A DNA stretch of 64,000 bases, from positions 1,306,001 to 1,370,000 of the forward strand of contig RPFO01000702.1 in NCBI GenBank assembly GCA_009746045.1. The letters run 5' to 3'. Positions 39,431 through 51,856 of this stretch are shown here, in pieces. How positions within the stretch are numbered: the stretch's first letter is position 1; every line of letters begins with the position of its first letter. This DNA comes from Mesostigma viride. Taxonomy: Eukaryota; Streptophyta; Mesostigmatophyceae; Mesostigmatales; Mesostigmataceae. Both the position numbers and the translations under genes were made by a program. Under the pieces are notes generated by a model. The model did not search any database, was not told the origin of the DNA, and was given only the letters and a program-made list of their open reading frames with translations.

Positions 39431-39931
39431 TCAATTATCCTGTAATACGTTACGTTGCACATGCCATGCGTTATTATCACTTTGTACGTAAAAATCAAGT
39501 CTAAAATTAGAGAGTGATGATTTAACGATTATGTTATCTATATCTTGATTTGATAGCAAATTAACGTTATCATACAGTAAAAATAACCGTTCACATTTAT
39601 TCACATCAAAATTTGCATTTACCGAGAGAACAGACAAGATTTTACTTTCATCGGGGTTAATTATTATCATGCTTGATGAATTATTAAAGTTTTTTAACTC
39701 CGGACCAATTAAAATGGGTTGTTTTTCCGGCCATGTATCGTATATAGTTCCATGCGGGATAAATTGTTTCCTAGAATATATCCATAAGACAGTATCCAGT
39801 TCAAAAGCCTGCTCTTTGCTGTTTGTATAGACAAATATCTTAATAGCGCTATGATAGCATTTTTCTGCAAGATTACAAAATGCTCTTGAGAGTTTTTCTT
39901 GTGTGGTTTTATAACAGCTAATTTTAATCAT
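39431..39931 (-). CDS. holC: DNA polymerase III chi subunit
   Basis: Chi links the clamp loader to single-strand binding protein. The 166-residue product has the HolC pattern: ISCYKTT at the start, CYHSAIKIFVYTNSKEQAFELDTVLWIYSRKQFIPHG (the Leu-Asp-x-x-Leu-Trp core), and QPILIGPE. The end is more divergent, as usual. It is divergent from the glycosyltransferase with only 26 bp between the starts. Confidence 0.9.
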   Translation of the reverse strand: MIKISCYKTTQEKLSRAFCNLAEKCYHSAIKIFVYTNSKEQAFELDTVLWIYSRKQFIPHGTIYDTWPEKQPILIGPELKNFNNSSSMIIINPDESKILSVLSVNANFDVNKCERLFLLYDNVNLLSNQDIDNIIVKSSLSNFRLDFYVQSDNNAWHVQRNVLQDN

Positions 39932-39957
39932 TTCTTGTGTAATATAGTAACTTTAAT

Positions 39958-40833
39958 ATGCCAAAATGTACTTATATAGTCCTTTTAAAGAATAATGAGA
40001 ACAACATTCCCTACTTAATAGAATCACTAAAAAACACAACTGGCTTTTTTACAAAAGAGTTTATCATTATTGATGACGGTTCAAAAGACAAATCTTTAAC
40101 TACTCTCAAATTGGCCGTTAATGATTTACCAAGAACAACTATTATTACTCAGCAAACTCAAGGGCCAGCAATAAGTGTAAATAAAGCTGTTAATCTAGCT
40201 ACGGGAGACTACGTTCATTTTGTAGAAGGTAATGAGATTTTACATCCGGAATCAACTATGATAATGATCGATTCATGTAGGAAATTTGGAGCAGAAGTTG
40301 CTTGTATAAGACTGGGGGAAGCAGCAAACGAAAAAAATTTTACTAAAAATTTATCTATCCAGCCAAGGTTAATTCAAGCACCGATAACCCAAATTCTTTT
40401 AAACAAAATCAAACCGTTAAGGAATATTGGAGGGGCTGGAAGTTTAGTAAAAAGAAACTTACTTGAAAAAACTGGCAAGGCCGACAGCAGCATTTACTGC
40501 CAGACTATGTCGATGTCGCTGAGATGTGCTAAATATAGTAATTTTGTTTTTGTTAATAACGTATTATCTCTGAAACAAAAAGAAAATACAGAACTTGATA
40601 AAAAATTTGGATCTTATAATAATTTAAGAGCAATCTATAATTTTGCTAGCAGCCATCATGAAATTTGCCAAACCATTATCCCAGAATTGCTACAACATCT
40701 TAGCTTGGAAATGTTATCCCAAAAACTAAAGGTTAGATATTATTTGCAGTCAATTAGGGCAAAATATACTACATCGCTGCTACTAGATGAAGTGCTTGAA
40801 TTTTATAAAACCGAATATGAAAAATTATTTTAA
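39958..40833 (+). CDS. Family 2 glycosyltransferase
   Basis: The 291-residue product has a GT-A fold start (CTYIVLLKNNENNIPYLIESL) with the nucleotide-binding IIDDGSKDKSL and NKAVNLATGDYVHFVEGNE (an acidic site in place of the common DxD). It would transfer a sugar from a nucleotide donor, most likely in LPS or other surface glycan synthesis; the acceptor is unknown. No membrane helix is seen. It stands between holC and groES without related genes beside it. Confidence 0.85.
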   Translation: MPKCTYIVLLKNNENNIPYLIESLKNTTGFFTKEFIIIDDGSKDKSLTTLKLAVNDLPRTTIITQQTQGPAISVNKAVNLATGDYVHFVEGNEILHPESTMIMIDSCRKFGAEVACIRLGEAANEKNFTKNLSIQPRLIQAPITQILLNKIKPLRNIGGAGSLVKRNLLEKTGKADSSIYCQTMSMSLRCAKYSNFVFVNNVLSLKQKENTELDKKFGSYNNLRAIYNFASSHHEICQTIIPELLQHLSLEMLSQKLKVRYYLQSIRAKYTTSLLLDEVLEFYKTEYEKLF

Positions 40834-40853
40834 AAAATTATTTTTTATAAGTA

Positions 40854-40882
40854 CTTGAACTATCATCTTTAAAGCATATATA
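40854..40882 (+). promoter_or_regulatory. groES-groEL promoter, heat-shock-like
   Basis: CTTGAAC (40854-40860) matches the heat-shock sigma-32 -35. Sixteen bp on, CATATATA (the TATATA at 40877-40882) could serve as a sigma-70 -10 or a poor sigma-32 CCCATNT. It lies 68 bp before groES. Confidence 0.5.
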
Positions 40883-40892
40883 AACAGCACAA

Positions 40893-40919
40893 GCTTAGTT
40901 CCAGCTAAAGCTAAGCGTT
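40893..40919 (+). other. 5' UTR hairpin before groES
   Basis: GCTTAG (40893-40898) pairs with CTAAGC (40911-40916), followed by GTTTTT. It sits between the promoter and the ribosome site, so it would be in the leader. It may be an attenuator or a temperature-sensitive element; this is inference. Confidence 0.4.
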
Positions 40920-40949
40920 TTTGGTTAACTTAAATTAATGAGGTTCAAA

Positions 40950-41237
40950 ATGAATTTTACACCATTGCACGATCGTGTTGCGATTAAACCTATGGACCAA
41001 GAAGAAAAAACTCTTGGAGGTATAATTATTCCTGATACTGCAAAAGAAAAGCCTATGCAGGGAAAAGTTATTGCAGTCGGTAAAGGAACTAAGGACAAAG
41101 ACGGTAACCTTATCCCCCTTGATGTAAAAGTAGGAGACAAAGTACTTTATGGTAAATGGGGTGGAACAGAAGCGAAAGTAAATGGTCAGGAATTCATTAT
41201 TATGAAAGAATCTGACATTATGGGAATAATAAATTAA
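40950..41237 (+). CDS. groES: Co-chaperonin GroES
   Basis: GroES caps the GroEL cage during folding. I chose ATG 40950 (95 residues, [21 protein letters not shown]) because GAGG lies 6 nt upstream; an in-frame ATG at 40938 would add four residues across the ribosome site. The mobile loop [14 protein letters not shown] and the roof loop [14 protein letters not shown] are visible. groEL starts 31 bp after the stop, with its own AAGGAG. Confidence 0.97.
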   Translation: MNFTPLHDRVAIKPMDQEEKTLGGIIIPDTAKEKPMQGKVIAVGKGTKDKDGNLIPLDVKVGDKVLYGKWGGTEAKVNGQEFIIMKESDIMGIIN

Positions 41238-41268
41238 GTAACTAACATTTTACAAGGAGTAATACATT

Positions 41269-42927
41269 ATGGCTAAACAAATAAAATACGGTACAAAAGC
41301 CCGTGAAGAAATGATTAAAGGGGTGGATTTTCTGGCCAATGCTGTTAAAGTTACTTTAGGCCCAAAAGGACGTCACGTTGCGATAGAACAATCCTTTGGT
41401 GCTCCACGCGTAACAAAAGACGGGGTTACTGTAGCTAAAGCTATAGAATTAAAAGACCCAGAACAGAATTTAGGCGCTCAATTAGTGAAATCTGTTGCAA
41501 GTAAAACAGCAGATGTAGCAGGTGATGGTACAACAACTGCTACTATCTTAACACAAGCAATAGTTAAAGAAGGTAACAAAGCAGTAGCTGCAGGATTTAA
41601 CCCTATGGATCTTAAAAGAGGGATTGATATTGCGGTTGCAGAAGTGCTTGAGTCAATCAAAAAATCCAGTAAGCCTATCAGTAGCCACGAGGAAATAGCT
41701 CAAGTAGGAACTATTTCTGCTAACGGAGACAAAGAAATAGGTGAGCAAATAGCTCTTGCTATGAAAAAAGTCGGTAAGGAAGGCGTTATAACTGTAGAAG
41801 AAGCTAAGAATTTTGGTTTTGAAGTAGATGTAGTAGAAGGTATGATGTTTGATAGAGGTTATCTCTCTCCATACTTCGTAACCAATTCTGAAAAAATGAT
41901 AGTGGAGCTTGATAATCCTTACATTCTTATTTTCGAGAAAAAACTTTCTTCCTTGCAGCCAATGTTACCTGTTCTTGAAGCTGTCGTTCAGTCTTCCAGA
42001 CCGTTATTAATTATTGCTGAGGATGTTGAAGGTGAAGCACTTGCTGCATTAGTCGTTAACAAACTCCGTGGTGGGCTAAAAGTAGCTGCTGTAAAAGCTC
42101 CGGGATTTGGAGATAGAAGAAAATCAATGCTAGAAGATATTGCAGTTCTAACTAACGGACAACTAATCAGCGACGATCTGGGCATGAAACTTGATAATGT
42201 AACTATTTCAATGCTAGGTAGTGCTAAAAAAGTCAAAATTTCTAAAGAAGATACTGTAATTGTTGAAGGAGCTGGCGCTAAAGTAGATATTGAATCAAGA
42301 TGCGCACAGATTCGCAAACAAATAGAAGAAACCACTTCTGATTACGATAAGGAAAAACTACAAGAAAGACTGGCAAAACTTGTTGGTGGTGTTGCGGTTC
42401 TTAAAGTCGGTGGTGCAACTGAAATCGAAGTTAAAGAAAGAAAAGACCGCGTTGATGATGCTCTTCATGCAACTAGAGCTGCCGTAGAAGAGGGTATTGT
42501 CCCTGGTGGCGGCGTTACTCTGTTTTATGCTGCTAGAGCTTTGGAGGATGTAAAAGGAACTAACGATGATCAACAAGCCGGTATAAACATCGTCAAAAAA
42601 GCTCTTCAATCACCTGCAAGGCAAATTGCTGAAAATTCAGGAGTAGATGGAGCTATTGTTGCTGGCAAATTAACTGAAAGTAAATCAATTACTTTTGGTT
42701 TTAATGCCCAAGAGATGGAGTATGTCGATATGTTCAAAGCCGGTATTATCGATCCTACCAAAGTAGTTAGAACAGCTTTGCAAGATGCAGCCTCCGTTGC
42801 TTCGTTAATCATTACTACCGAATCTATCATTACTACTGATCCTACTAATAAAGAGGATGCACCAGCTGCTGGCGGCGGAATGGGTGGTATGGGCGGAATG
42901 GGTGGCATGGGCGGAATGGGCTTCTAA
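41269..42927 (+). CDS. groEL: Chaperonin GroEL
   Basis: The 552-residue subunit of the 14-mer folding cage shows ATP-binding [10 protein letters not shown] and [14 protein letters not shown], the hinge region SSGVDGAI-like [12 protein letters not shown], and the C-terminal GGM repeats ([14 protein letters not shown]) that line the cavity floor. Length is normal. The clear ribosome site is CAAGGAG at 7-8 nt. It is cotranscribed with groES and ended by the terminator at 42969. Confidence 0.99.
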   Translation: MAKQIKYGTKAREEMIKGVDFLANAVKVTLGPKGRHVAIEQSFGAPRVTKDGVTVAKAIELKDPEQNLGAQLVKSVASKTADVAGDGTTTATILTQAIVKEGNKAVAAGFNPMDLKRGIDIAVAEVLESIKKSSKPISSHEEIAQVGTISANGDKEIGEQIALAMKKVGKEGVITVEEAKNFGFEVDVVEGMMFDRGYLSPYFVTNSEKMIVELDNPYILIFEKKLSSLQPMLPVLEAVVQSSRPLLIIAEDVEGEALAALVVNKLRGGLKVAAVKAPGFGDRRKSMLEDIAVLTNGQLISDDLGMKLDNVTISMLGSAKKVKISKEDTVIVEGAGAKVDIESRCAQIRKQIEETTSDYDKEKLQERLAKLVGGVAVLKVGGATEIEVKERKDRVDDALHATRAAVEEGIVPGGGVTLFYAARALEDVKGTNDDQQAGINIVKKALQSPARQIAENSGVDGAIVAGKLTESKSITFGFNAQEMEYVDMFKAGIIDPTKVVRTALQDAASVASLIITTESIITTDPTNKEDAPAAGGGMGGMGGMGGMGGMGF

Positions 42928-42968
42928 CCGCACTTAGCCAATTTATTCTTAACTAAAACAAAAAAATC

Positions 42969-43006
42969 GGAGATTACTTTTTATAGAAGTAATCTCCTTT
43001 TGTTTT
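42969..43006 (+). terminator. Terminator of groES-groEL
   Basis: GGAGATTACTT (42969-42979) pairs perfectly with AAGTAATCTCC (42987-42997) around a 7-nt loop, then a T-rich run. Confidence 0.9.
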
Positions 43007-43142
43007 TATCCTGGAATTAAACTAAAATAAGATCTAAAAACACTAATTCTTATTTAACTAGTGTAGAAGAAAGTTTTATCATAAGTTTTACCTAAAACCT
43101 TACATAAAATTCTAATCTGCAAGGGCAGTAACAAATTTAAAT

Positions 43143-45242
43143 ATGCACGATATATTTTTTCAGCAGGTTAAGTCATTATTGCACCTATCAGAACCGGCCC
43201 AAAAAGCTTTAGCCCGCCTTAAAATCGTTAATTTGAGAGATTTGGTTTTTTACAAACCGGTTGCTTATAACCTTATCAAAATAAGTCCTGATCTAGCAAA
43301 AGTAAAAAATGGCGATCTAATTCAGGCAGAGGTAATAATAGATGATGTGCTTCGTCCCTCTTCGAAACGATCTCCGCTTAAAATTAAGGTTTCTAATGCT
43401 ACAGGGACAGTTATTCTGGTTTTTTTTAGTAAAATTCATCCGTTCATTTTTAGCAAATTAAGAGTCGGTCAGAAATATATTGTTACCGGTAAAGTAGAAA
43501 TTTTTGATCATTCTTTACAAATAAGCCATCCGGAATTTATATTTAAACAAAATTTAACTACGCCTGTAATGCCTGTCTATCCACTTACTTACGGTATAGT
43601 AAACAAGCAATTATACAGTTATATCAGGGAAGCTATTAACATTCTAGAAAATGCTATTAATACAAAGAAGTCTTTCTCTGAACAAAAATTAGAAGAAAGA
43701 AAATATATCGATGAATTACTCAGCGAAATCAAAAATTTACACCTAATTGGCTATTCGGGGGCAAATTATGATATTGAAAGAAATATAAGTTTGAATATAC
43801 AAAAACTAGCAGAGAAAGAATTGTTCGCCAATCAGGCATCATTGGTAAAAATTAAAACCGAAGAACAAAAAAGGCAGGGCAGATCATTTCCGCTAAATCA
43901 TGATTTACATAAATTAGTCCTCCAAAACCTTGGCTTTGAATTGACTGAAGGGCAATTAAAGGCAATTAAGGAAATAGAACAGGACCAATTTGCTGATATA
44001 CAAATGATGCGTATGTTGCAAGGGGATGTTGGTTCTGGAAAGACACTAATTGCCCTTCTGACGATGTTAAATGTCGTAAACTCAGGAACACAAACAGCAT
44101 TAATGGCCCCAACCGACTTGCTAAGTGCTCAGCACTATCAATTTTTCTGTAGTGCTTTAGAAAACACTACAATTAAAGTTGAGTTACTAACAGGCAAAAC
44201 GTCAGCAAAACAACAATTGCAATTAAAAAAAGATTTAGCAGACGGTAAGGTGGATATATTAATTGGCACTCATGCTTTATTTCAAAAAGGCGTAGAATTT
44301 AAGGACTTAGGATATATTATTATTGATGAACAGCATAGGTTTGGCGTTGAACAAAGACTAGAATTAATCAAAAAAGCTTCCCATCCCGATGTACTTGTTA
44401 TGACAGCTACTCCTATCCCACGGAGTTTAACTTTAACGATGTTCGGAGATATGAGTGTCTCACAACTTAAAACTAAACCACGCAACCGCTTACCTATAAT
44501 TACCTCTGCAATTTCTAGCGAAAAAAGATTCGAAGTTATCACCTCACTAAATAAAAAATTACAACTAGGAGAAAAAATTTATTGGGTATGTCCTTTAATT
44601 GATCAATCAGATGAAACATTAAAAACGATTTTTTCTGAAGAAGAAAATCCATATCTTTCTTTATTTTCTGACGTAAGCACCAGATTTATTGAACTAGATA
44701 AGGCGTATCCCAACCAGGTTGCTATGATCCACGGAAAAATGAAAGCAGCACTTAAGGATCAGGTGATGCAGGAGTTTAAAAACGGTAAAGTTCGTATATT
44801 GGTTGCAACAACAGTTATTGAAGTGGGTATTGATGTACCTGACAGCAATTTGATTATTATCGAAAATGCCGAAAAATTTGGCCTTGCCCAACTTCATCAA
44901 CTAAGGGGTAGAGTAGGACGAGGAAGCAAACAATCTTATTGTTTACTTATGTATAACCCCAAAAAATTATCTAAATTTGCCCAGGAAAGGCTTAAAATCA
45001 TGCGAGAAAGTAACGACGGCTTTTATATTGCGGAGCAGGACCTGGTGTTAAGAGGCGGAGGAGAAATCCTAGGTATCAAGCAGAGCGGTGAGCCTGTTTT
45101 CTTTTTTGCCGATCTTACTAGAGATTTAAAAGTTTTACTCCACGCAAACAATCTTACAAAATCGCTTAAAATAAATAAGTTTATTGATTTTCAAATTACC
45201 CTATTTGCCAGAAATAATCAGGAACTGATAAAAAGTGGATAA
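43143..45242 (+). CDS. recG: ATP-dependent DNA helicase RecG
   Basis: RecG reverses stalled replication forks and branch-migrates Holliday junctions. The 699-residue product has the N-terminal wedge/OB domain (about 50-150, VKNGDLIQAEVIIDDV), then helicase motifs: Walker A LQGDVGSGKTLIALL (near residue 300), APTDLLSAQHY, the DEQH box IIDEQHRFGV, MTATPIPRSL, ATTVIEVGIDVP and QLRGRVGRG. The C-terminal TRCF-like wedge follows. ATG 43143 gives the normal start. It stands alone between groEL and the TPR gene. Confidence 0.97.
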   Translation: MHDIFFQQVKSLLHLSEPAQKALARLKIVNLRDLVFYKPVAYNLIKISPDLAKVKNGDLIQAEVIIDDVLRPSSKRSPLKIKVSNATGTVILVFFSKIHPFIFSKLRVGQKYIVTGKVEIFDHSLQISHPEFIFKQNLTTPVMPVYPLTYGIVNKQLYSYIREAINILENAINTKKSFSEQKLEERKYIDELLSEIKNLHLIGYSGANYDIERNISLNIQKLAEKELFANQASLVKIKTEEQKRQGRSFPLNHDLHKLVLQNLGFELTEGQLKAIKEIEQDQFADIQMMRMLQGDVGSGKTLIALLTMLNVVNSGTQTALMAPTDLLSAQHYQFFCSALENTTIKVELLTGKTSAKQQLQLKKDLADGKVDILIGTHALFQKGVEFKDLGYIIIDEQHRFGVEQRLELIKKASHPDVLVMTATPIPRSLTLTMFGDMSVSQLKTKPRNRLPIITSAISSEKRFEVITSLNKKLQLGEKIYWVCPLIDQSDETLKTIFSEEENPYLSLFSDVSTRFIELDKAYPNQVAMIHGKMKAALKDQVMQEFKNGKVRILVATTVIEVGIDVPDSNLIIIENAEKFGLAQLHQLRGRVGRGSKQSYCLLMYNPKKLSKFAQERLKIMRESNDGFYIAEQDLVLRGGGEILGIKQSGEPVFFFADLTRDLKVLLHANNLTKSLKINKFIDFQITLFARNNQELIKSG

Positions 45243-45284
45243 TACAATTATAGGTTATAAATTTTATAATTATTTATTTTTTAG

Positions 45285-45313
45285 TTGACAGTATTGCTAA
45301 ATTACCCTAAATA
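45285..45313 (+). promoter_or_regulatory. Promoter of the TPR gene
   Basis: A perfect TTGACA (45285-45290) and TAAATA (45308-45313) are 17 bp apart and end 39 bp before ATG 45353. Confidence 0.7.
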
Positions 45314-45352
45314 AAGATATTATTTTTTGTTTTAATTTATCAATAATTAATT

Positions 45353-46870
45353 ATGTCAAAGTCAACGCGGAAGCGCAAGGGAGAAGAAATAGCAAGACTA
45401 TCCTCTATAGAGGTAAAAAATTATCTAAGTATAGGTATCTCTAATTATAATCTTGGGAAGTTCAAGGAAGCAATTGATAATTTTATAAAAGTAACAGCAT
45501 TAGACACTAGAAACAAAAGTGCATTTCATGGATTAGCTAAATCATACTTTAATCTAGGAATCTTGCATTTTAAAAAACAGGATTTTATTCAGGCAATTGA
45601 AAATTTTGGGGAAGTAAACAAAATTGAGCCCAATCACATAACCACCAATTTTTATTTAGGACATTCCTATCTCCGTCTTAGTAGATTTTCTGAATCTATT
45701 AAGCATTTTGGAAAAGTGACAGCTTTGAGCCCTCAATATATAGACGCTTATTACGCCTTAGGTATGATTTATTTTAAGCTTGGTAATTTTCCTGAGGTAA
45801 TTAAGAATTTTGGGGAAGTAAACAAAATTAAGCCCAATCATATAACCACCAATTTTTATTTAGGACATTCCTATCTCTGTCTTAGTAAATTTTCTGAAGC
45901 TACTAAGCATTTTGAGAAAGTGACAGCTTTGAACCCTCAATATATAGATGCTTATTACGCCTTAGGTGAGATTTATTTTAAGCTTGGTAATTTTCCTGAG
46001 GTAATTAAGAATTTTGGAGAATTGATAAAATTAAAACCTAATCATGATGAAGCTCATCAAGTTCTAGGTAGTAGTTACTTAAAAATTGGTGATTTGTATA
46101 ATGCAATTATGCACTTTACAAAAGCAGCATCATTAAATCCTCTGAAGTTTACTGATTGTTATCTTACTAATCTCGCAAAGATAAAAAATCCTGATTTTAA
46201 AAACTTAACAACTATTAGTAAATCTTTACATCAAGTTATTGCTTCTAACGAAACAATTTTGAAGGAAACAGCTGACGAATCTACTTTAAGTAAGGTTAAT
46301 TTTAACATAGCGGAGGCTCTTGCTTTTTTACATAAATTAGGGTTTTCCGAAGAAAGTGAGTTTTTAAAACACGCTGCAGATTATTATTTCAGATGTGGAA
46401 CTGTTGTTGCTCTTGAAAAAATTATTAATCACGATCCGCGAGATACTCTCAAACTGCACTATAAAGCCCATTATGAAAGAGGGAATATTGCTTTTACAAA
46501 CAAAGACTACAACACCGCATTATCCTATTACGAGCAGGTTTTAAAGGTTATGCCTAGTTTTATTGATGCTTATATTCATGCATCTTTATCTTGTATAGAG
46601 ATTGGTAAGAATGGAGATGGAATATCTATTTTAATAAGTGAAAGAAGTTCTTGGTACTTGAGCCAAGCTAGAAAATATCTCCCTAGTTTACTGAAAGCTA
46701 TTGATGAAGGATTAACCGAGGAGCTAGATAAATCAATAAAAAAACCTATAGAAATAGTAAATCTGATCTTTAATTATTATGTAGGAGATGGTGGTGTTGA
46801 ATTTGTATCCGGATCAGAACAAGTAATCAAAGAGGTAATGGGATTAGTTGGAGAAGAAACTTCAATTTAA
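45353..46870 (+). CDS. Tetratricopeptide-repeat protein
   Basis: The 505-residue protein is mostly TPR helices. About eight 34-residue units run from residue 20 to 265 (for example FNLGILHFKKQDFIQAIENF and YYALGMIYFKLGNFPEVIKNF), and another lies near 370-410 (HYERGNIAFTNKDYNTALSYYEQVL). The rest is helical without a known domain. TPRs bind other proteins; the partner is unknown. No signal peptide or membrane helix is visible. A strong promoter precedes it and it stands alone. The internal 204-bp duplication shows recent growth by unit copying, as in repeat proteins under host selection. Confidence 0.85.
   Translation: MSKSTRKRKGEEIARLSSIEVKNYLSIGISNYNLGKFKEAIDNFIKVTALDTRNKSAFHGLAKSYFNLGILHFKKQDFIQAIENFGEVNKIEPNHITTNFYLGHSYLRLSRFSESIKHFGKVTALSPQYIDAYYALGMIYFKLGNFPEVIKNFGEVNKIKPNHITTNFYLGHSYLCLSKFSEATKHFEKVTALNPQYIDAYYALGEIYFKLGNFPEVIKNFGELIKLKPNHDEAHQVLGSSYLKIGDLYNAIMHFTKAASLNPLKFTDCYLTNLAKIKNPDFKNLTTISKSLHQVIASNETILKETADESTLSKVNFNIAEALAFLHKLGFSEESEFLKHAADYYFRCGTVVALEKIINHDPRDTLKLHYKAHYERGNIAFTNKDYNTALSYYEQVLKVMPSFIDAYIHASLSCIEIGKNGDGISILISERSSWYLSQARKYLPSLLKAIDEGLTEELDKSIKKPIEIVNLIFNYYVGDGGVEFVSGSEQVIKEVMGLVGEETSI
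45602..46020 (+). repeat. 204-bp internal duplication in the TPR gene
   Basis: AATTTTGGGGAAGTAAAC begins at 45602 and again at 45806, and a partial third copy starts at 46010, each exactly 204 bp apart (two TPR units of 34 residues). The first two copies differ at only a few bases. Confidence 0.9.
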
Positions 46871-47202
46871 CCAATTAATAATGCTAAAAATTATTATATA
46901 GAAATAGTATATAGTGCCAGTATCCTATTATTATTGTTATAATTTTGCTTCTATTAAGCTTGCTCTGAGAGACTGTTTTATTGCTGTTATTTGCGATCAA
47001 ACCTTTCTTGCTATCTAATTCTTTTAAAAAGTCATCGAAGGGAGAGTATATTTCTGTAAAATCCATTTTCATAGGTTATTTCTATTATTTTGTGGAATGA
47101 AGTAACCTATAAAGTAGTTCTTTACTGCTGTACAGCTATCTTTCTAATGCGAAACTCGTGTTATATAAACAACTCCTAGAAGCAGTGATTTTTACATTTA
47201 AC

Positions 47203-47244
47203 ACACTTGTAATTCTTAAACTCCAAGGGTTACGAGTGTTTTTA
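47203..47244 (+). terminator. Rho-independent terminator, plus strand
   Basis: ACACTTGTAA (47203-47212) pairs with TTACGAGTGT (47230-47239, one G-U) and is followed by TTTTA. It is 330 bp beyond the TPR stop, so it ends either a long 3' UTR or an unseen transcript. Confidence 0.65.
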
Positions 47245-47556
47245 TGTTTAATATTCTGTGGTGTTAATTTTATTTCTGATAATAAAAAATATAAATAACC
47301 TTATAAAAGCTATTATTCAAAGTGCAGGTAAATAGGAAAAAAGCCGAAGTTTCGTTTTAAACTAGCCATAAAAAAATCAGCACAAAAATGCACTTAGCAA
47401 GGGTTATAGACAGGTTTTTGACCTACAATAACCTCTCATTATTATTAATAAGAAAAAGCCTGGAGGTTCTCAAAAATAAACAAACCCAAAAATTTAAAAT
47501 TTCGCAGTTTATTTTGGTAATGGAGGATATTAGGTACTTATCTGAACATAACCTCA

Positions 47557-47597
47557 CCCTGATTAAATTTACATAAGAAGAGTAAATTTAATCAGGG
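47557..47597 (-). terminator. Perfect 16-bp palindrome just after rpoC
   Basis: CCCTGATTAAATTTAC (47557-47572) and GTAAATTTAATCAGGG (47582-47597) are perfect inverted copies with a 9-nt loop, 6 bp beyond the rpoC stop. There is no T-run, so if it ends the rpoBC transcript it does so without the classical U-tract, or it protects the 3' end. Confidence 0.55.
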
Positions 47598-47603
47598 CCA
47601 ATT

Positions 47604-51761
<4,158 letters not shown>

Positions 51762-51856
51762 TCAAACTTAAACTCTTGCAACCTTGCTTTTAAAACCAAG
51801 TGACATTCAAAAAAACGGCACACAAAATTTAGACGATTGTGCATCGAAAACTAAAC

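Larger units (their letters stand above)
46871..47603. other. 733-bp region without a convincing gene
   Basis: This lies between the TPR gene and the convergent rpoC. It holds an inverted repeat ATAGGTTA (47071-47078)/TAACCTAT (47103-47110), a plus-strand terminator at 47203, and a perfect 16-bp palindrome at 47557. Two short frames of 62 codons (46884-47072 minus, MKMDFTEIYSPFDDFLKEL; 47388-47576 plus, MHLARVIDRFLTYNNLS) have no clear ribosome site and no family I know. Either could be a real small protein or the remnant of a lost gene. Confidence 0.5.

Noticed and set aside
42880-42925. Short GGM-type repeat as a separate repeat element
   Set aside because: It is the normal GroEL C-terminal tail.
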